Source: Bacteroidota bacterium
GTDB taxonomy: Bacteria > Bacteroidota > Bacteroidia > Cytophagales > Cyclobacteriaceae
DNA: 64,000 nucleotides
Assembly (NCBI GenBank): GCA_018267135.1
Contig: JAFDZA010000014.1
Span: 372,001 to 436,000 of the forward strand
Direction: 5' to 3'
The translations under genes and the position numbers were made by a program. The notes beneath the pieces are model-generated. The model made no database searches, was not told the origin of the DNA, and worked only from the letters and a program-made list of their open reading frames with translations. Position 1 is the stretch's first letter, and every line of letters begins with the position of its first letter. Positions 31,491 to 39,794 of this stretch are shown here, piece after piece.

Positions 31491-31940
31491 TTAGTTGCCG
31501 GTTAATTTTCTCCAATCCTGATAGCGCAAATTGATGCGTTGTTTCATTTTTTCGTAATTCTCCCAGCTATCGGTAACGTGGTAAATGGAGGGTAATGATT
31601 TTACTAACACCTCATCGTAATCCGCCCGGTACAAACCACCGCCATAATAGTAATAAGTAAACATGTTTCCTTCCCGGTTAAAAAGTTCAAAGCCGAGGTA
31701 GCCATCCCATATTTCACTAAGAATGGTGCAAGAAATTTCTTTTCTCTTAAACCGGAAAATTTGTCCGGCTGCTTCTTCTTCAAAGAAATCGGAATAGAGA
31801 TTGGTTTCAATAATCCAACCTAAGTACATACCAATATGGACGTAGGCTTGTTCAATAGGCAAGGAGTCTGGGAAGTTTCCAAGAAAATGACTCTTGGCAT
31901 TATCATAAATTGTTTTTTGCATATCTGCTTTCTTATCCAT
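31491..31940 (-). CDS. Uncharacterised small cytosolic protein
   Basis: A 149-residue acidic and aromatic protein with no signal peptide. The stretch PIEQAYVHIGMYLGWIIE near residues 28-45 and GYLGFELFNREGN near 80 look like conserved blocks of a widespread but unnamed family found near immunity-type genes in other bacteria. That link is from memory and not certain. No toxin gene is visible beside it. The stop codon touches the stop of the convergent 600-residue gene, so the mRNAs must overlap. Confidence 0.75.
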   Translation of the reverse strand: MDKKADMQKTIYDNAKSHFLGNFPDSLPIEQAYVHIGMYLGWIIETNLYSDFFEEEAAGQIFRFKRKEISCTILSEIWDGYLGFELFNREGNMFTYYYYGGGLYRADYDEVLVKSLPSIYHVTDSWENYEKMKQRINLRYQDWRKLTGN

Positions 31941-32012
31941 AAACGGGAGTTTTAATATTTAAAATTAAACCTATTCTCTGAATGAACTATAGGAGTACAA
32001 CTAATTTTAGAA

Positions 32013-33863
32013 TTATTTTAAGGTGGACTGGTAAGGGGTGATCTCGCTTAATACCACTTTGTTGTTAGCCCGGTTGCTGTCGGCCATTCGTTGAGAGGGG
32101 TCAATTTCAAGGCTTTCTATTTCACTTAGTTTCCGGTTTATTTTAACAACATACGAAGGGTTAACCCAGGGCCAGGTTTCGCTTACTACACGATTTGCCT
32201 CACGGCTTGGTTTGATACCCATCAGTTCATTCATGGGTATGTAGTAAATCTGGCGTGTGCCATCTTTAAAGGTTACTTGCAGGTCTATCGGCATAGGAAA
32301 TTCTCCCAGTCGTTTCATTTCTACAAGGGTAGCTCCCTCTTGAGCGGTAATTACCCCAAAGCCGTAATCAATTTTTTTGTTGGTATTTATCCAGTATCGC
32401 AAGTACCAGCCAAGTTGCAAATCGCTTGTTTTTTCCATCACCCGGATAAAGTCATTGGGTGAGGGGTGTTTCATCTTCCAGGTATTGTAATACAATTTCA
32501 TACCTCGGTAAAAATGATCATCGCCAATCAGGTATTTCATTTGCTCTAAAAATACTTCCCCCATAGAGTAGGCCACGGTGGAATAAGCCCGGTTGGTGCT
32601 GAAGTGATCAGAGTGCTGGTTAGGCGGCTCCTGCCACGTACCTTTTATAAAGGCAAAATAGCCTTGATACGCATTGTCGTGCGGATGGGGAGTATTATTA
32701 ATCGCGGCCATAGCCTCGTCACTCGCAAAACTGGTGTAGCCCTCATCCATCCAGGGGTTTAGCGATTCGTTTGAAGCCAATGCCATCTGGTACCAACTGT
32801 GAGCTACTTCGTGTGCCATGGTGCCTAACACACTTTCCGTTCTCCCTTCACCTAAAATGAGCGTACACATGGGGTACTCCATGCCACCATCTCCGCCTTG
32901 TATAATGGAGTAACTGCTAAATGGATATTTGCCGAAGTGCTCATTTAGATACTGAAATACCTTTACCGATACATCTTCCATTTTTTTCCAGGTCGCGGTA
33001 TTTTTTTCATTTTTTTGATAAAAGAGGTGAATCACAGGCCCGTTGGGCACTTGCGCTTTGGTGTGTGTGTAGTCGGGGTCGGCTGCCCAGGCAAAATCAA
33101 TAACATCTTTGGCTATAAAATTCCAGGTTAAATCGGTCTTGCCCGCGGGGGGTACTGCGTTACCCGATTCATAACCGTGTCCGATTTTATCGGGATTTTG
33201 TAATACACCGGTGGCGGCAATTGTAAAAGAGGGATCCATCGTGATGCTCACATTAAAATCGCCCCACACCCCATGAAATTCGCGGGCAACATATTGATAG
33301 TTATGCCAGCCTTGAAAATCATATTCGGCTATTTTAGGATACCACTGTGTCATTGAATAAGCAATGCCTTCGCTGTTATCTCTTCCAGACCTTCTTATTT
33401 GTAACGGCACCTGGGCATTAAACTGTAAATCGAATATGGTTTTAGATTTAGGAAGAAGAGGCTTGTTCAGTTTTACTTCCATTACGGTGCCTTCAATTTT
33501 AAAAGAGACCGGGGAGTTATCCTGCTTGATAAAAGAAATATGTTGATACCCGATTTCGTTATCCTTCAGTTTGGATATCCGATCGCCCACGCGCCTGTCC
33601 GGATCGCTTATGTTGCGCGAACGCACATCCATCATACTCCCCGGCTGAAAGGCATTAAAATACAAATGAAAATATACTTTCTTAAGTGTATCGGGCGAGT
33701 TGTTGTAATACACTAAATGCTGGGTGCCTTCAAACCGGTGGGTATTTGTATTCATTTTAACATCCATGGTATATTCTACCCGTTGCTGCCAGTAGCCAGA
33801 TTGTGCCAGGCCTGTGCACCAAATAAAAATGAGTGATGCTGAGGTAATGAATCGTTTAGCCAT
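32013..33863 (-). CDS. M1-family metallopeptidase (aminopeptidase N-like), exported
   Basis: Zinc peptidase of the gluzincin group. The catalytic motif HExxH-18x-E is complete: His351, Glu352, His355 and Glu374 (MAHEVAHSW ... MDEGYTSF). The exopeptidase motif GxMEN appears as GGMEY just upstream. A signal peptide covers about residues 1-20 (cleavage near GLAQ-S), so it acts in the periplasm or at the surface. The 616-residue length suits the short, bacterial M1 forms. It is the last gene of the sigma-factor operon, 21 nt after the gene before it. Confidence 0.93.
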   Translation of the reverse strand: MAKRFITSASLIFIWCTGLAQSGYWQQRVEYTMDVKMNTNTHRFEGTQHLVYYNNSPDTLKKVYFHLYFNAFQPGSMMDVRSRNISDPDRRVGDRISKLKDNEIGYQHISFIKQDNSPVSFKIEGTVMEVKLNKPLLPKSKTIFDLQFNAQVPLQIRRSGRDNSEGIAYSMTQWYPKIAEYDFQGWHNYQYVAREFHGVWGDFNVSITMDPSFTIAATGVLQNPDKIGHGYESGNAVPPAGKTDLTWNFIAKDVIDFAWAADPDYTHTKAQVPNGPVIHLFYQKNEKNTATWKKMEDVSVKVFQYLNEHFGKYPFSSYSIIQGGDGGMEYPMCTLILGEGRTESVLGTMAHEVAHSWYQMALASNESLNPWMDEGYTSFASDEAMAAINNTPHPHDNAYQGYFAFIKGTWQEPPNQHSDHFSTNRAYSTVAYSMGEVFLEQMKYLIGDDHFYRGMKLYYNTWKMKHPSPNDFIRVMEKTSDLQLGWYLRYWINTNKKIDYGFGVITAQEGATLVEMKRLGEFPMPIDLQVTFKDGTRQIYYIPMNELMGIKPSREANRVVSETWPWVNPSYVVKINRKLSEIESLEIDPSQRMADSNRANNKVVLSEITPYQSTLK

Positions 33864-33884
33864 AATCGTATTTTCTTAAAGGAT

Positions 33885-34844
33885 TTACTTTGGCAATTTA
33901 TAAAAATCAATGAGTGAATTGCCATTTTTAAAATTGAAATACCGGATGATACTAAAGCTGAGGAAGCCGTAATTGGTAGAGGTGAGTGTTTCGCCCGGTA
34001 GATTTTGGATAAAATTGTAGGTGTAGTTGGCCTGTAACGACCAATCTTTTACGGAAATACTGAGCGGCACAGAAACGAAATAATTTAAGGTTCCAAATTC
34101 ATTGAAATCCTTCAGGTAATAGAGCGGCAAATTATTTTTGTATCGTTCGGCCGGGTTGGGATAAAGGCGATAATCTTGCCAATAATCGTTGCCAAATAAA
34201 GCACCCAAAGTAGGGTAGAAGAATATTTGCCGTAGCCCCAGCCAGTTTTTTTTCTTTAGATTTAAAGAAACAGCCGGCATAATACGATGCCCGATTTTCT
34301 GGCCGAAATAAAAGTCATAATCTATTCTGAATAAAAAAGGTTTTACATCAAAGAAATTAGAAACGGCTGCGGCATTGGTGTAGGGAGAGCCATAATCGCC
34401 ACGGTTGTAGGTATAAAAGTAGTGGCTATACTCCAGATTAACGGTCCATTTTTTTATAGATTTTAAATACCCCAGCGAGGGAATGGATAAAAACACACTG
34501 GGGCTAAACTCCTGACTCCAATAGGTCGCAGCATCTACATATAAGCCGCTTTTATGATAGTAGGTAAGGCCGGGAGACAGGGCAAATTGGTTTACAGCAA
34601 AACCCGAGTTAATCGATAAAACATTACTGCTGTAGCCGATACGAGTTACCAGGCAGGAACCGGTTTCCGCTATAATGGTGGTCTTGGCCAGGCTGTCAAT
34701 CAATTGAAATATAGTCAGCGAGTCGGGGTCGGTAAAAATCTGATTAGCTTTTTTTTTGCCGGGAGAAGTTGATAAAACGGATTGCTGTGCATCGGCTACG
34801 ATAGCACTCATTCCAACAATTGATAGGATGATCAAACACTTCAA
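33885..34844 (-). CDS. Uncharacterised outer-membrane-type protein
   Basis: A 319-residue exported protein: signal peptide about 1-19 (cleavage after ADA-Q), then many alternating aromatic/polar strands (YSHYFYTYNRGDY, FRIDYDFYFG, LQANYTYNFIQ) typical of a small outer-membrane beta-barrel. The C-terminal strand does not end in the classic Phe. Translation appears to start at a TTG at 34842-34844, as no in-frame ATG leaves a signal peptide. It lies in the sigma-factor operon with 21-nt gaps on both sides. Confidence 0.75.
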   Translation of the reverse strand: MKCLIILSIVGMSAIVADAQQSVLSTSPGKKKANQIFTDPDSLTIFQLIDSLAKTTIIAETGSCLVTRIGYSSNVLSINSGFAVNQFALSPGLTYYHKSGLYVDAATYWSQEFSPSVFLSIPSLGYLKSIKKWTVNLEYSHYFYTYNRGDYGSPYTNAAAVSNFFDVKPFLFRIDYDFYFGQKIGHRIMPAVSLNLKKKNWLGLRQIFFYPTLGALFGNDYWQDYRLYPNPAERYKNNLPLYYLKDFNEFGTLNYFVSVPLSISVKDWSLQANYTYNFIQNLPGETLTSTNYGFLSFSIIRYFNFKNGNSLIDFYKLPK

Positions 34845-34865
34845 TCCACAGGTAAGCAGGGATTG

Positions 34866-35384
34866 TTAGTTCTTTCGTTCTTTTAACCTTAGATTCCGTT
34901 CGCGAAAATTTTCAGTACGCTGTTGCTGCAACCTTCTGTTGTTTAGCATCTGAATAATGGTAGTGCGAAAGTCTTTCTCTGCTTGTTGCAAATTTAATAT
35001 TTGTTGGGCAGTTATTACACCTTTCAATTTATCAGAATATTCTTTATCCAGATTGATCTGATCTTGTTTTAATTTTAGGCCTAAATCAACCAATGCTTCT
35101 TGTTGTTTGGTGTCGGGATTATTCGGGTTCACATTTTTTTCGGCTTCTTTAAATTGGTTTCTCAACGCCAACCGCTTTTGCATCAGTTCGTTGTATAACG
35201 GCCAAAATTTTTCTGCTTGCTGAGGGGTTAACCCTAACCGCTGGGTAATAAAGCCTATACGAGCCGACTTAATTTTTTCGCGGGCTTTTGTCGTTGTTTC
35301 AGGTGTTTGTTGATCAGCATCCTGAGCTTGACAAAAACTTATACTGAAGACAACGAGGGCAATTAATACAATAATATTTTTCAT
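34866..35384 (-). CDS. Spy/CpxP-like periplasmic protein
   Basis: A 172-residue exported helical protein. The frame is open from 35438, but the ATG at 35384 gives a clean signal peptide (MKNIIVLIALVVF, cleavage after CQA-Q). The mature part has the LTPQQAEKFWPLYNEL segment, like the LTxxQ motif of Spy/CpxP proteins, and long Gln/Lys/Arg-rich helices up to a basic C-terminus. Such proteins act as periplasmic chaperones or stress sensors. It starts 4 nt after the membrane protein of the operon. Confidence 0.8.
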   Translation of the reverse strand: MKNIIVLIALVVFSISFCQAQDADQQTPETTTKAREKIKSARIGFITQRLGLTPQQAEKFWPLYNELMQKRLALRNQFKEAEKNVNPNNPDTKQQEALVDLGLKLKQDQINLDKEYSDKLKGVITAQQILNLQQAEKDFRTTIIQMLNNRRLQQQRTENFRERNLRLKERKN

Positions 35385-35388
35385 TTTT

Positions 35389-36048
35389 TTACAACAACTC
35401 ACTTTCCAACTCACTTTGTAAATCTTTTTCAGGTTCATTTGGCAACAACCCTGAATGCATTTGTAAATTTAATAAATCCAGATCGTGTTCATCAAAACGA
35501 GCCACCTCTATTAACTCATTTTCGGTTAGATCGCTTTCATTTAAGTAAGCTACTAGGTGCTCCGTACTGATAGCTGAAAGCTGCGCCTGCCATTGAGGGC
35601 TTGATGGCCTGACATAAAAAAAGATTACTAAGGCAATGGCAATAACTGGCAACGCATACTTTAAGGCCGGTGCCCATCCCCAAACCGGTTGTCTTTTTGC
35701 AGTTGATGGGGGAGCTAATCGTTTTTGAATACGCAGGGCTAAATGATCGAAGTACCGATCGGGCACGGTAAACATTTCTTCTTTAGAAATTCGGCTCAGC
35801 ACTTCCCCGCTCACTACTTGCTCGTGAGCCTCATCAGCTATGCGGTTTTGAATAGAAGAGGGTAAATTATTAAAATATCCGTTAGGAACGGTATAGATAT
35901 TTTTAGATAAGGCTTTGTTTAAGAACAGGGGAGCTATTTTGTGGTCTTGTGCCTCGATCCTTTTTTCAATGCGCAAAGGCAACAGATCAAAGTATCCGGC
36001 AGGAACTTCAAAAATGTGTTTTTTCGGTATATTAGTAAGCTTTTTCAC
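35389..36048 (-). CDS. Putative anti-sigma-like membrane protein with three FxVPxxYF repeats
   Basis: 219 residues in a strongly ordered layout. Three copies of a 20-residue unit, with core F/Y-x-V-P-x-x-Y-F then L and R/N-I/L, lie at about 12-31, 51-70 and 92-111. A single membrane helix follows at about 131-146, then an acidic tail ending DLQSELESELL. Its place directly after the ECF sigma gene and its one membrane span fit a regulator that binds the sigma factor, but I see no ZAS zinc motif. Translation starts at GTG (36046-36048). Confidence 0.75.
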   Translation of the reverse strand: MKKLTNIPKKHIFEVPAGYFDLLPLRIEKRIEAQDHKIAPLFLNKALSKNIYTVPNGYFNNLPSSIQNRIADEAHEQVVSGEVLSRISKEEMFTVPDRYFDHLALRIQKRLAPPSTAKRQPVWGWAPALKYALPVIAIALVIFFYVRPSSPQWQAQLSAISTEHLVAYLNESDLTENELIEVARFDEHDLDLLNLQMHSGLLPNEPEKDLQSELESELL

Positions 36049-36081
36049 TCTTTTCTTTTGAGGTTATTGGTATCAAAAAGT

Positions 36082-36621
36082 TTAATCGTGAGCGAGAAAA
36101 TCCTCAATCTTTTTTACAGCATGATGAAAACTGGCTTTTAGCGCCCCCACACTGGTTTTAGTTATTTCAGCCATTTCCTCGTACGGCATTTCCTCAAAGT
36201 ATTTCATGTTAAACACAAGTCTCTGTTTATCAGGTAGTTTTAGTATGGCTTTTTGTAATTTTAGTTGAATATCATCGCCCGAAATATGGGCGGAGTGGTC
36301 GAGTTTAGAAGCGAGTTGCTGCCCCACGTCTTCAATCGGCAAGAAGAACCGCCTTCTTTTTTTTGCCAGATGCGAGAGGCATTCATTCGTGGCGATCCGG
36401 TAGATCCAGGTAAACAGCTGAGAGTCTTCCCTGAAATTATCTATGGCTTTATAAATTTTAATGAATATTTCCTGGGTAAGATCATCGGCATCATCATGGT
36501 CTATTACCATTTTGCGCACTAACCAATATACCCGCTGCTGATACGTGCGCACCAGCATATTGAATCCATAATTTTTGGTATCCGGATTCTTAATTTTTTG
36601 TAACAGTTCTTTGTCTTCCAA
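36082..36621 (-). CDS. ECF-type RNA polymerase sigma factor
   Basis: A 179-residue sigma-70 family factor. Region 2 holds DHDDADDLTQEIFIKIYKAI (about residues 40-60) and the region 2.4 part FTWIYRIATNECL. Region 4 is a helix-turn-helix (YEEMAEITKTSVGALKASFHHAVKKI, about 148-173). Translation starts from a TTG at 36619-36621; the only nearby in-frame ATG would remove part of region 2. It heads an operon with the repeat membrane protein, the Spy-like protein, an outer-membrane-type protein and an M1 peptidase, suggesting an envelope-stress regulon. Confidence 0.93.
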   Translation of the reverse strand: MEDKELLQKIKNPDTKNYGFNMLVRTYQQRVYWLVRKMVIDHDDADDLTQEIFIKIYKAIDNFREDSQLFTWIYRIATNECLSHLAKKRRRFFLPIEDVGQQLASKLDHSAHISGDDIQLKLQKAILKLPDKQRLVFNMKYFEEMPYEEMAEITKTSVGALKASFHHAVKKIEDFLAHD

Positions 36622-36678
36622 GCAGAGGCAGATTTTTGTCGGTAGTTGGTTAGACTAATAAAATTAGCTAGAGTTTAA

Positions 36679-37758
36679 TCAGACTAACTTTTCAAGTACA
36701 TCCACCAACCACTCGTATTGTTCTTTAGAGTGAGCCGGAAAATTGGCAAAGCGCAATTGTGTTTTTTTATATTCTCCATAGCCATCGCCCGGTTGGATGC
36801 CGTTTTTCAGTAACTCATCGGTAATCCATTTAGTTTTTTCACCCGCATTAGCCACGATCACAGTTTGCGAGCGAGCCGGTTTATCTTTTACAAAACTTGA
36901 TAAGAGCGCATGTCGGTCTAATGCCTGATAAAGTATAGCTGCTTTGTATTCTGTTTCTTTGCGAATAATTTCTATCCCACGCCTTAAAAAATCTTCTACT
37001 ACTTTGCCGAGCAGGTAAATACCTAACACATTGGGGGTTTCAGGGGTTTGATTTTTTTTTGCATTTTGTAAATAAAAAGGAATAGAATGATAAGTGCCGA
37101 TGCGCTGCCCGGCCAATGCCATTTTTTCTGCTTTGGCTATACACCGCTCATTGACAATCCATACACCTAAACCGGCCGGTAAACCAAATCCTTTTTGCAC
37201 CGAAAAGAAAACGGAATCTACTTTACGGTAATCGAAAAGCGGATACGGAAGAGAAGACACAGCATCTATCACTACCAAGGCCTCCGGATGTGATAAACGA
37301 AACTGATTAATAAAATCCATTGTAAGTGCCACCCCCGTGCTGGTTTCATTGTGGGTAAGGGCAATCATTTCGGTATTAGCAGGAATTTTTGAAATAGGAG
37401 AAAAGGCTTCGCCCAATGGCACATTTATTTTTTCGGGCATCTTACCCAACTGTTTCGCGATTTCATAAAACCGGTTTGAAAAGGCTCCGTTTATAAAATG
37501 AAACGATTTTTCATTTACCAGGTTTTGAATGGAACGCTCCCAAATTTCGGTGGCAGATGCTGCAAAAAAGATAAAATAGTCTGAAGGGATTCCAAGCAAC
37601 TGACGAAGGCCTTCCGTGGTATGCTGAAAGATGGATTCAAATTCCTGGGTGCGGTGCCCAAGCGAAGGAATTCCATCGCGAAATGCCTTCCGCAGGTGAT
37701 CTTCAACCGTAAAATAAATCTGTGAGGGCCCCGGGCCGAAGTGTGCAGAACGTTTCAT
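36679..37758 (-). CDS. Class V aminotransferase (SerC/alanine-glyoxylate type)
   Basis: PLP-dependent fold type I enzyme. The Schiff-base Lys lies in FFSVQKGFGLPAG (about residue 188 of the chosen protein). The motif ALTHNETSTG near 133 and the aspartate-bearing VVIDAVSSLPYP near 165 are typical. The frame is open to 37875, but the MM at 37761/37758 starts the natural N-terminus (MKRSAHFGPGPSQIYF), like phosphoserine aminotransferases. I chose the second Met; the protein is then 359 or 360 residues. Substrate is not clear. Its 5' region lies next to the divergent ncRNA promoter. Confidence 0.88.
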   Translation of the reverse strand: MKRSAHFGPGPSQIYFTVEDHLRKAFRDGIPSLGHRTQEFESIFQHTTEGLRQLLGIPSDYFIFFAASATEIWERSIQNLVNEKSFHFINGAFSNRFYEIAKQLGKMPEKINVPLGEAFSPISKIPANTEMIALTHNETSTGVALTMDFINQFRLSHPEALVVIDAVSSLPYPLFDYRKVDSVFFSVQKGFGLPAGLGVWIVNERCIAKAEKMALAGQRIGTYHSIPFYLQNAKKNQTPETPNVLGIYLLGKVVEDFLRRGIEIIRKETEYKAAILYQALDRHALLSSFVKDKPARSQTVIVANAGEKTKWITDELLKNGIQPGDGYGEYKKTQLRFANFPAHSKEQYEWLVDVLEKLV

Positions 37759-37819
37759 CATAAAAAATTTCAGTGCAATTTGAGAAAGATTTTGTGAATC
37801 AATCTCAACTTCATTTGTG

Positions 37820-37827
37820 TATCTTTG
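37820..37827 (+). promoter_or_regulatory. Bacteroidota-type -7 element for the 37.8-38.1 kb ncRNA
   Basis: TATCTTTG is a perfect TAnnTTTG on the plus strand. A TTTG at 37791-37794 is the nearest -33 candidate, with a longish 25-nt spacer. Transcription would start near 37834, right before the 5' arm of the closing stem at 37838. No plus-strand coding frame follows, so the promoter fits an RNA gene. Confidence 0.6.
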
Positions 37828-37833
37828 TTGTAT

Positions 37834-38048
37834 AATTCCCACTCGGGTTTGGGACACGTTTGCTGAACCTAACAAATAAACAATTCCGGGTGAAGTTTTC
37901 TTCTAAAATCAGGCCTCATCCTGACGGTTCCGTCAGGACCTCGCCCTAAAAGCAGGTTAACAGTGGAAGATTGCAGAAGACGACAGCCCAAAACTTGTCT
38001 TAAATAGGGTTCAGAAACCACCTACCAGGCCCGGTGGGTTTTATTATT
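37834..38048 (+). ncRNA. Structured small RNA of about 200 nt, possibly 6S-like
   Basis: No open reading frame fits here, but a plus-strand TAnnTTTG box precedes it and a strong terminator follows. The ends pair: 37838-37842 plus 37844-37847 with 38030-38038 (9 bp, one bulge). Inside, 37863-37869 pairs with 38008-38014 (7 bp), 37888-37893 with 37941-37946 (6 bp), and 37919-37926 with 37931-37938 (8 bp, GTTC loop). A long, rod-like RNA of this length with its own promoter recalls 6S RNA (ssrS). It lacks signature motifs of tmRNA, RNase P RNA or SRP RNA. The 6S identity is a guess; that this is an RNA gene is much firmer. Confidence 0.65.
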
Positions 38049-38088
38049 ACAAATGCCTTCGTAAAAAACTACGAAGGCATTTGTTTTT
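38049..38088 (+). terminator. Strong intrinsic terminator of the ncRNA
   Basis: A perfect 15-bp stem pairs 38049-38063 with 38070-38084 around AAAAAC, followed by four more T on the plus strand. The minus-strand tail is AT-mixed and weaker, so it mainly ends plus-strand RNA, though it may also serve the SPFH gene that stops at 38099. Confidence 0.85.
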
Positions 38089-38098
38089 AGGAGCTAGG

Positions 38099-38878
38099 TC
38101 AGTTGCTCTTGTCGTTGATAATCATGGGCGATTTGCCATCGGTAATAATTACTTTAGAATTTGGCGAAGTAACTAATTCTTTCAATACCTGAACACCATT
38201 CCACTTTACCAGTAGGTCAGACAAACTTTCCGATATAGTTTTGTTATAATTCTTAATTGCTTCGGCTTCAATTTGCATACGTTCTGCTTCACGCTTTTGC
38301 TTGGAGATAATAAATTCCATTTGAAGGGATTCTTGCTCTGCCTTTAATTTATTTTCTACAGCTTGAAAAATTTGCGGAGGCATCGTGATGCTCTTCAATA
38401 ATACGGCATCGACCACAAATCCTTTGTCCCAGATTCCTACCGAAATTTCATCGAATATTTCTTTTTCAATTTTTTTACGATCAACAGCAAACAGTTCTTT
38501 GGCAAGATATTGTGCGCTGATGTGCCGCACAACCGCCCGGAAATTACTTTCTACAATTACTTCCTGATAATTCATGCCGTAGTTTACATAAACGATCGGA
38601 GCCGACTCCGGCTTTACGTGAAAGAGCAAAGCTATTTCGGCCTTTACGGTTAGCCCTTCTTTGGTAGGCACATCTAATTCGTTATAGGCTTCGATGGTGC
38701 GCGTAGGGACTTTTTTCATGGTAGTGGTCAGCGGATTAAACATATATGCTCCTTGTGCAAGCAGGCCGGGCTGAAGTTTTCCTAACCGTTGTTTCATGCC
38801 TACTTCTCCGGGGCGAATGATGGCACATGACGAAACCAGCAGCATGGCAGCTGCCAAAAAACAATTGTACACTTTCAT
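38099..38878 (-). CDS. SPFH/prohibitin-family lipoprotein
   Basis: A 259-residue prohibitin-like (SPFH/band 7) protein: the SPFH domain spans about residues 25-195 (GVGMKQRLGKLQPGL, ARTIEAYNELDV-like, KEIFDEISVGIW) and a coiled coil about 185-225 (KLKAEQESLQ, KREAERMQIEAEAIKN). Most prohibitins have an N-terminal membrane helix; this one has a lipoprotein signal (LLVSSC, Cys about 18), so it is probably lipid-anchored in the periplasm or outer membrane. It is monocistronic. Confidence 0.88.
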   Translation of the reverse strand: MKVYNCFLAAAMLLVSSCAIIRPGEVGMKQRLGKLQPGLLAQGAYMFNPLTTTMKKVPTRTIEAYNELDVPTKEGLTVKAEIALLFHVKPESAPIVYVNYGMNYQEVIVESNFRAVVRHISAQYLAKELFAVDRKKIEKEIFDEISVGIWDKGFVVDAVLLKSITMPPQIFQAVENKLKAEQESLQMEFIISKQKREAERMQIEAEAIKNYNKTISESLSDLLVKWNGVQVLKELVTSPNSKVIITDGKSPMIINDKSN

Positions 38879-38968
38879 AACTGGGTAGTTTTAAGTTGAG
38901 AAAATCAGTAAAGAGGTGCGATAGATGGACTGATTTATTCTCTCTAACGAAGGAGACGGGGGAAGGTT

Positions 38969-39772
38969 TTACTTCTGAAGGTTTTTTAGTTTCAACTCAG
39001 TCAGTTTTCTTTTGGTATCCAATGGAAAATCTCCGTTCATCATCCAGTCGTAATAAGCCGGTTCTTCCTTAAAAACCTGGTTTACCATTTTGTTTTTATG
39101 TTTTCCAAAATTAAAGATGATATCACCTTTTTGATTTTTAATCATCCGGCCAGCCAAGTCAACCAAGTCATCGCTTACCAGTTTAGAAAGCGACTCCATA
39201 TCGTTACGGATCACTCCAATTTTATTTTCAAGGGCATCGGTTACCGTGTGGCCATCATATTTTTCTATTTGCGACATCAATACTTCCATTGTAGTTTGAG
39301 TATCGTATTCGGCTGAGTGAGCATTTGTCATCTCTTTCTGGCAATAAAACCGATAGGCCGAAGCCAGATTCCGTTTTTCCATGAGGTGAAAGATGCGCTG
39401 TGAGTCTATAATTTTTTTTCGGTGGTAATCAAATTCTACATCGGCACGTAAAAATTCTTCTACCAGCATGGGCACATCAAACTTGAGAATATTAAATCCG
39501 GCTAAATCGCACCCTTCCATAAAGCGGGCATAGTCTTTAGCCACTTCTTTAAAAGTCGGTTTGTTTTTTACATCCGCGTCTTTTATACCGTGTATAGCAG
39601 TAGATTCGGCCGGGATGGGGATGGTGGGATTGATCAGATTGGTTTTATGAATTGTTTCGCCATTGGGCATCACTTTAATGACAGCTATTTCAATAATACG
39701 GTCGCGCGAAATATTAATACCGGTTGCTTCCAGGTCAAAAAAACATAGAGGTATTTTTAAACTTAACTTCAT
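38969..39772 (-). CDS. DnaQ-like 3'-5' exonuclease with C-terminal DUF3820-type domain
   Basis: An RNase T/DnaQ-superfamily DEDDh nuclease. ExoI motif is FFDLEATGINISRDR (catalytic Asp/Glu near residues 13-15), ExoII is FNILKFDVPMLVEEF (about 95), and the His-Asp of ExoIII lie in HSAEYDTQTTMEV (about 155-160). After the nuclease domain, residues 215-260 carry IIFNFGKHKNK and YYDWMMNGDFP, the look of DUF3820. It is 267 residues, 22 nt downstream of the next minus-strand gene, so probably in one operon with it. Confidence 0.92.
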   Translation of the reverse strand: MKLSLKIPLCFFDLEATGINISRDRIIEIAVIKVMPNGETIHKTNLINPTIPIPAESTAIHGIKDADVKNKPTFKEVAKDYARFMEGCDLAGFNILKFDVPMLVEEFLRADVEFDYHRKKIIDSQRIFHLMEKRNLASAYRFYCQKEMTNAHSAEYDTQTTMEVLMSQIEKYDGHTVTDALENKIGVIRNDMESLSKLVSDDLVDLAGRMIKNQKGDIIFNFGKHKNKMVNQVFKEEPAYYDWMMNGDFPLDTKRKLTELKLKNLQK

Positions 39773-39794
39773 GCTGTGTTCAGTAAAATATAGA

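Noticed and set aside
31491..31940. Immunity protein of a toxin system
   Set aside because: The sequence has an immunity-family flavour, but no toxin or secretion gene is adjacent, so the role is left open.
37834..38048. The ncRNA as tmRNA, RNase P RNA or SRP RNA
   Set aside because: No encoded CCA end or tag frame, no GAGGAAAGTCC-type core and no GGAAGC-type SRP loop. Length and pairing fit none of these.
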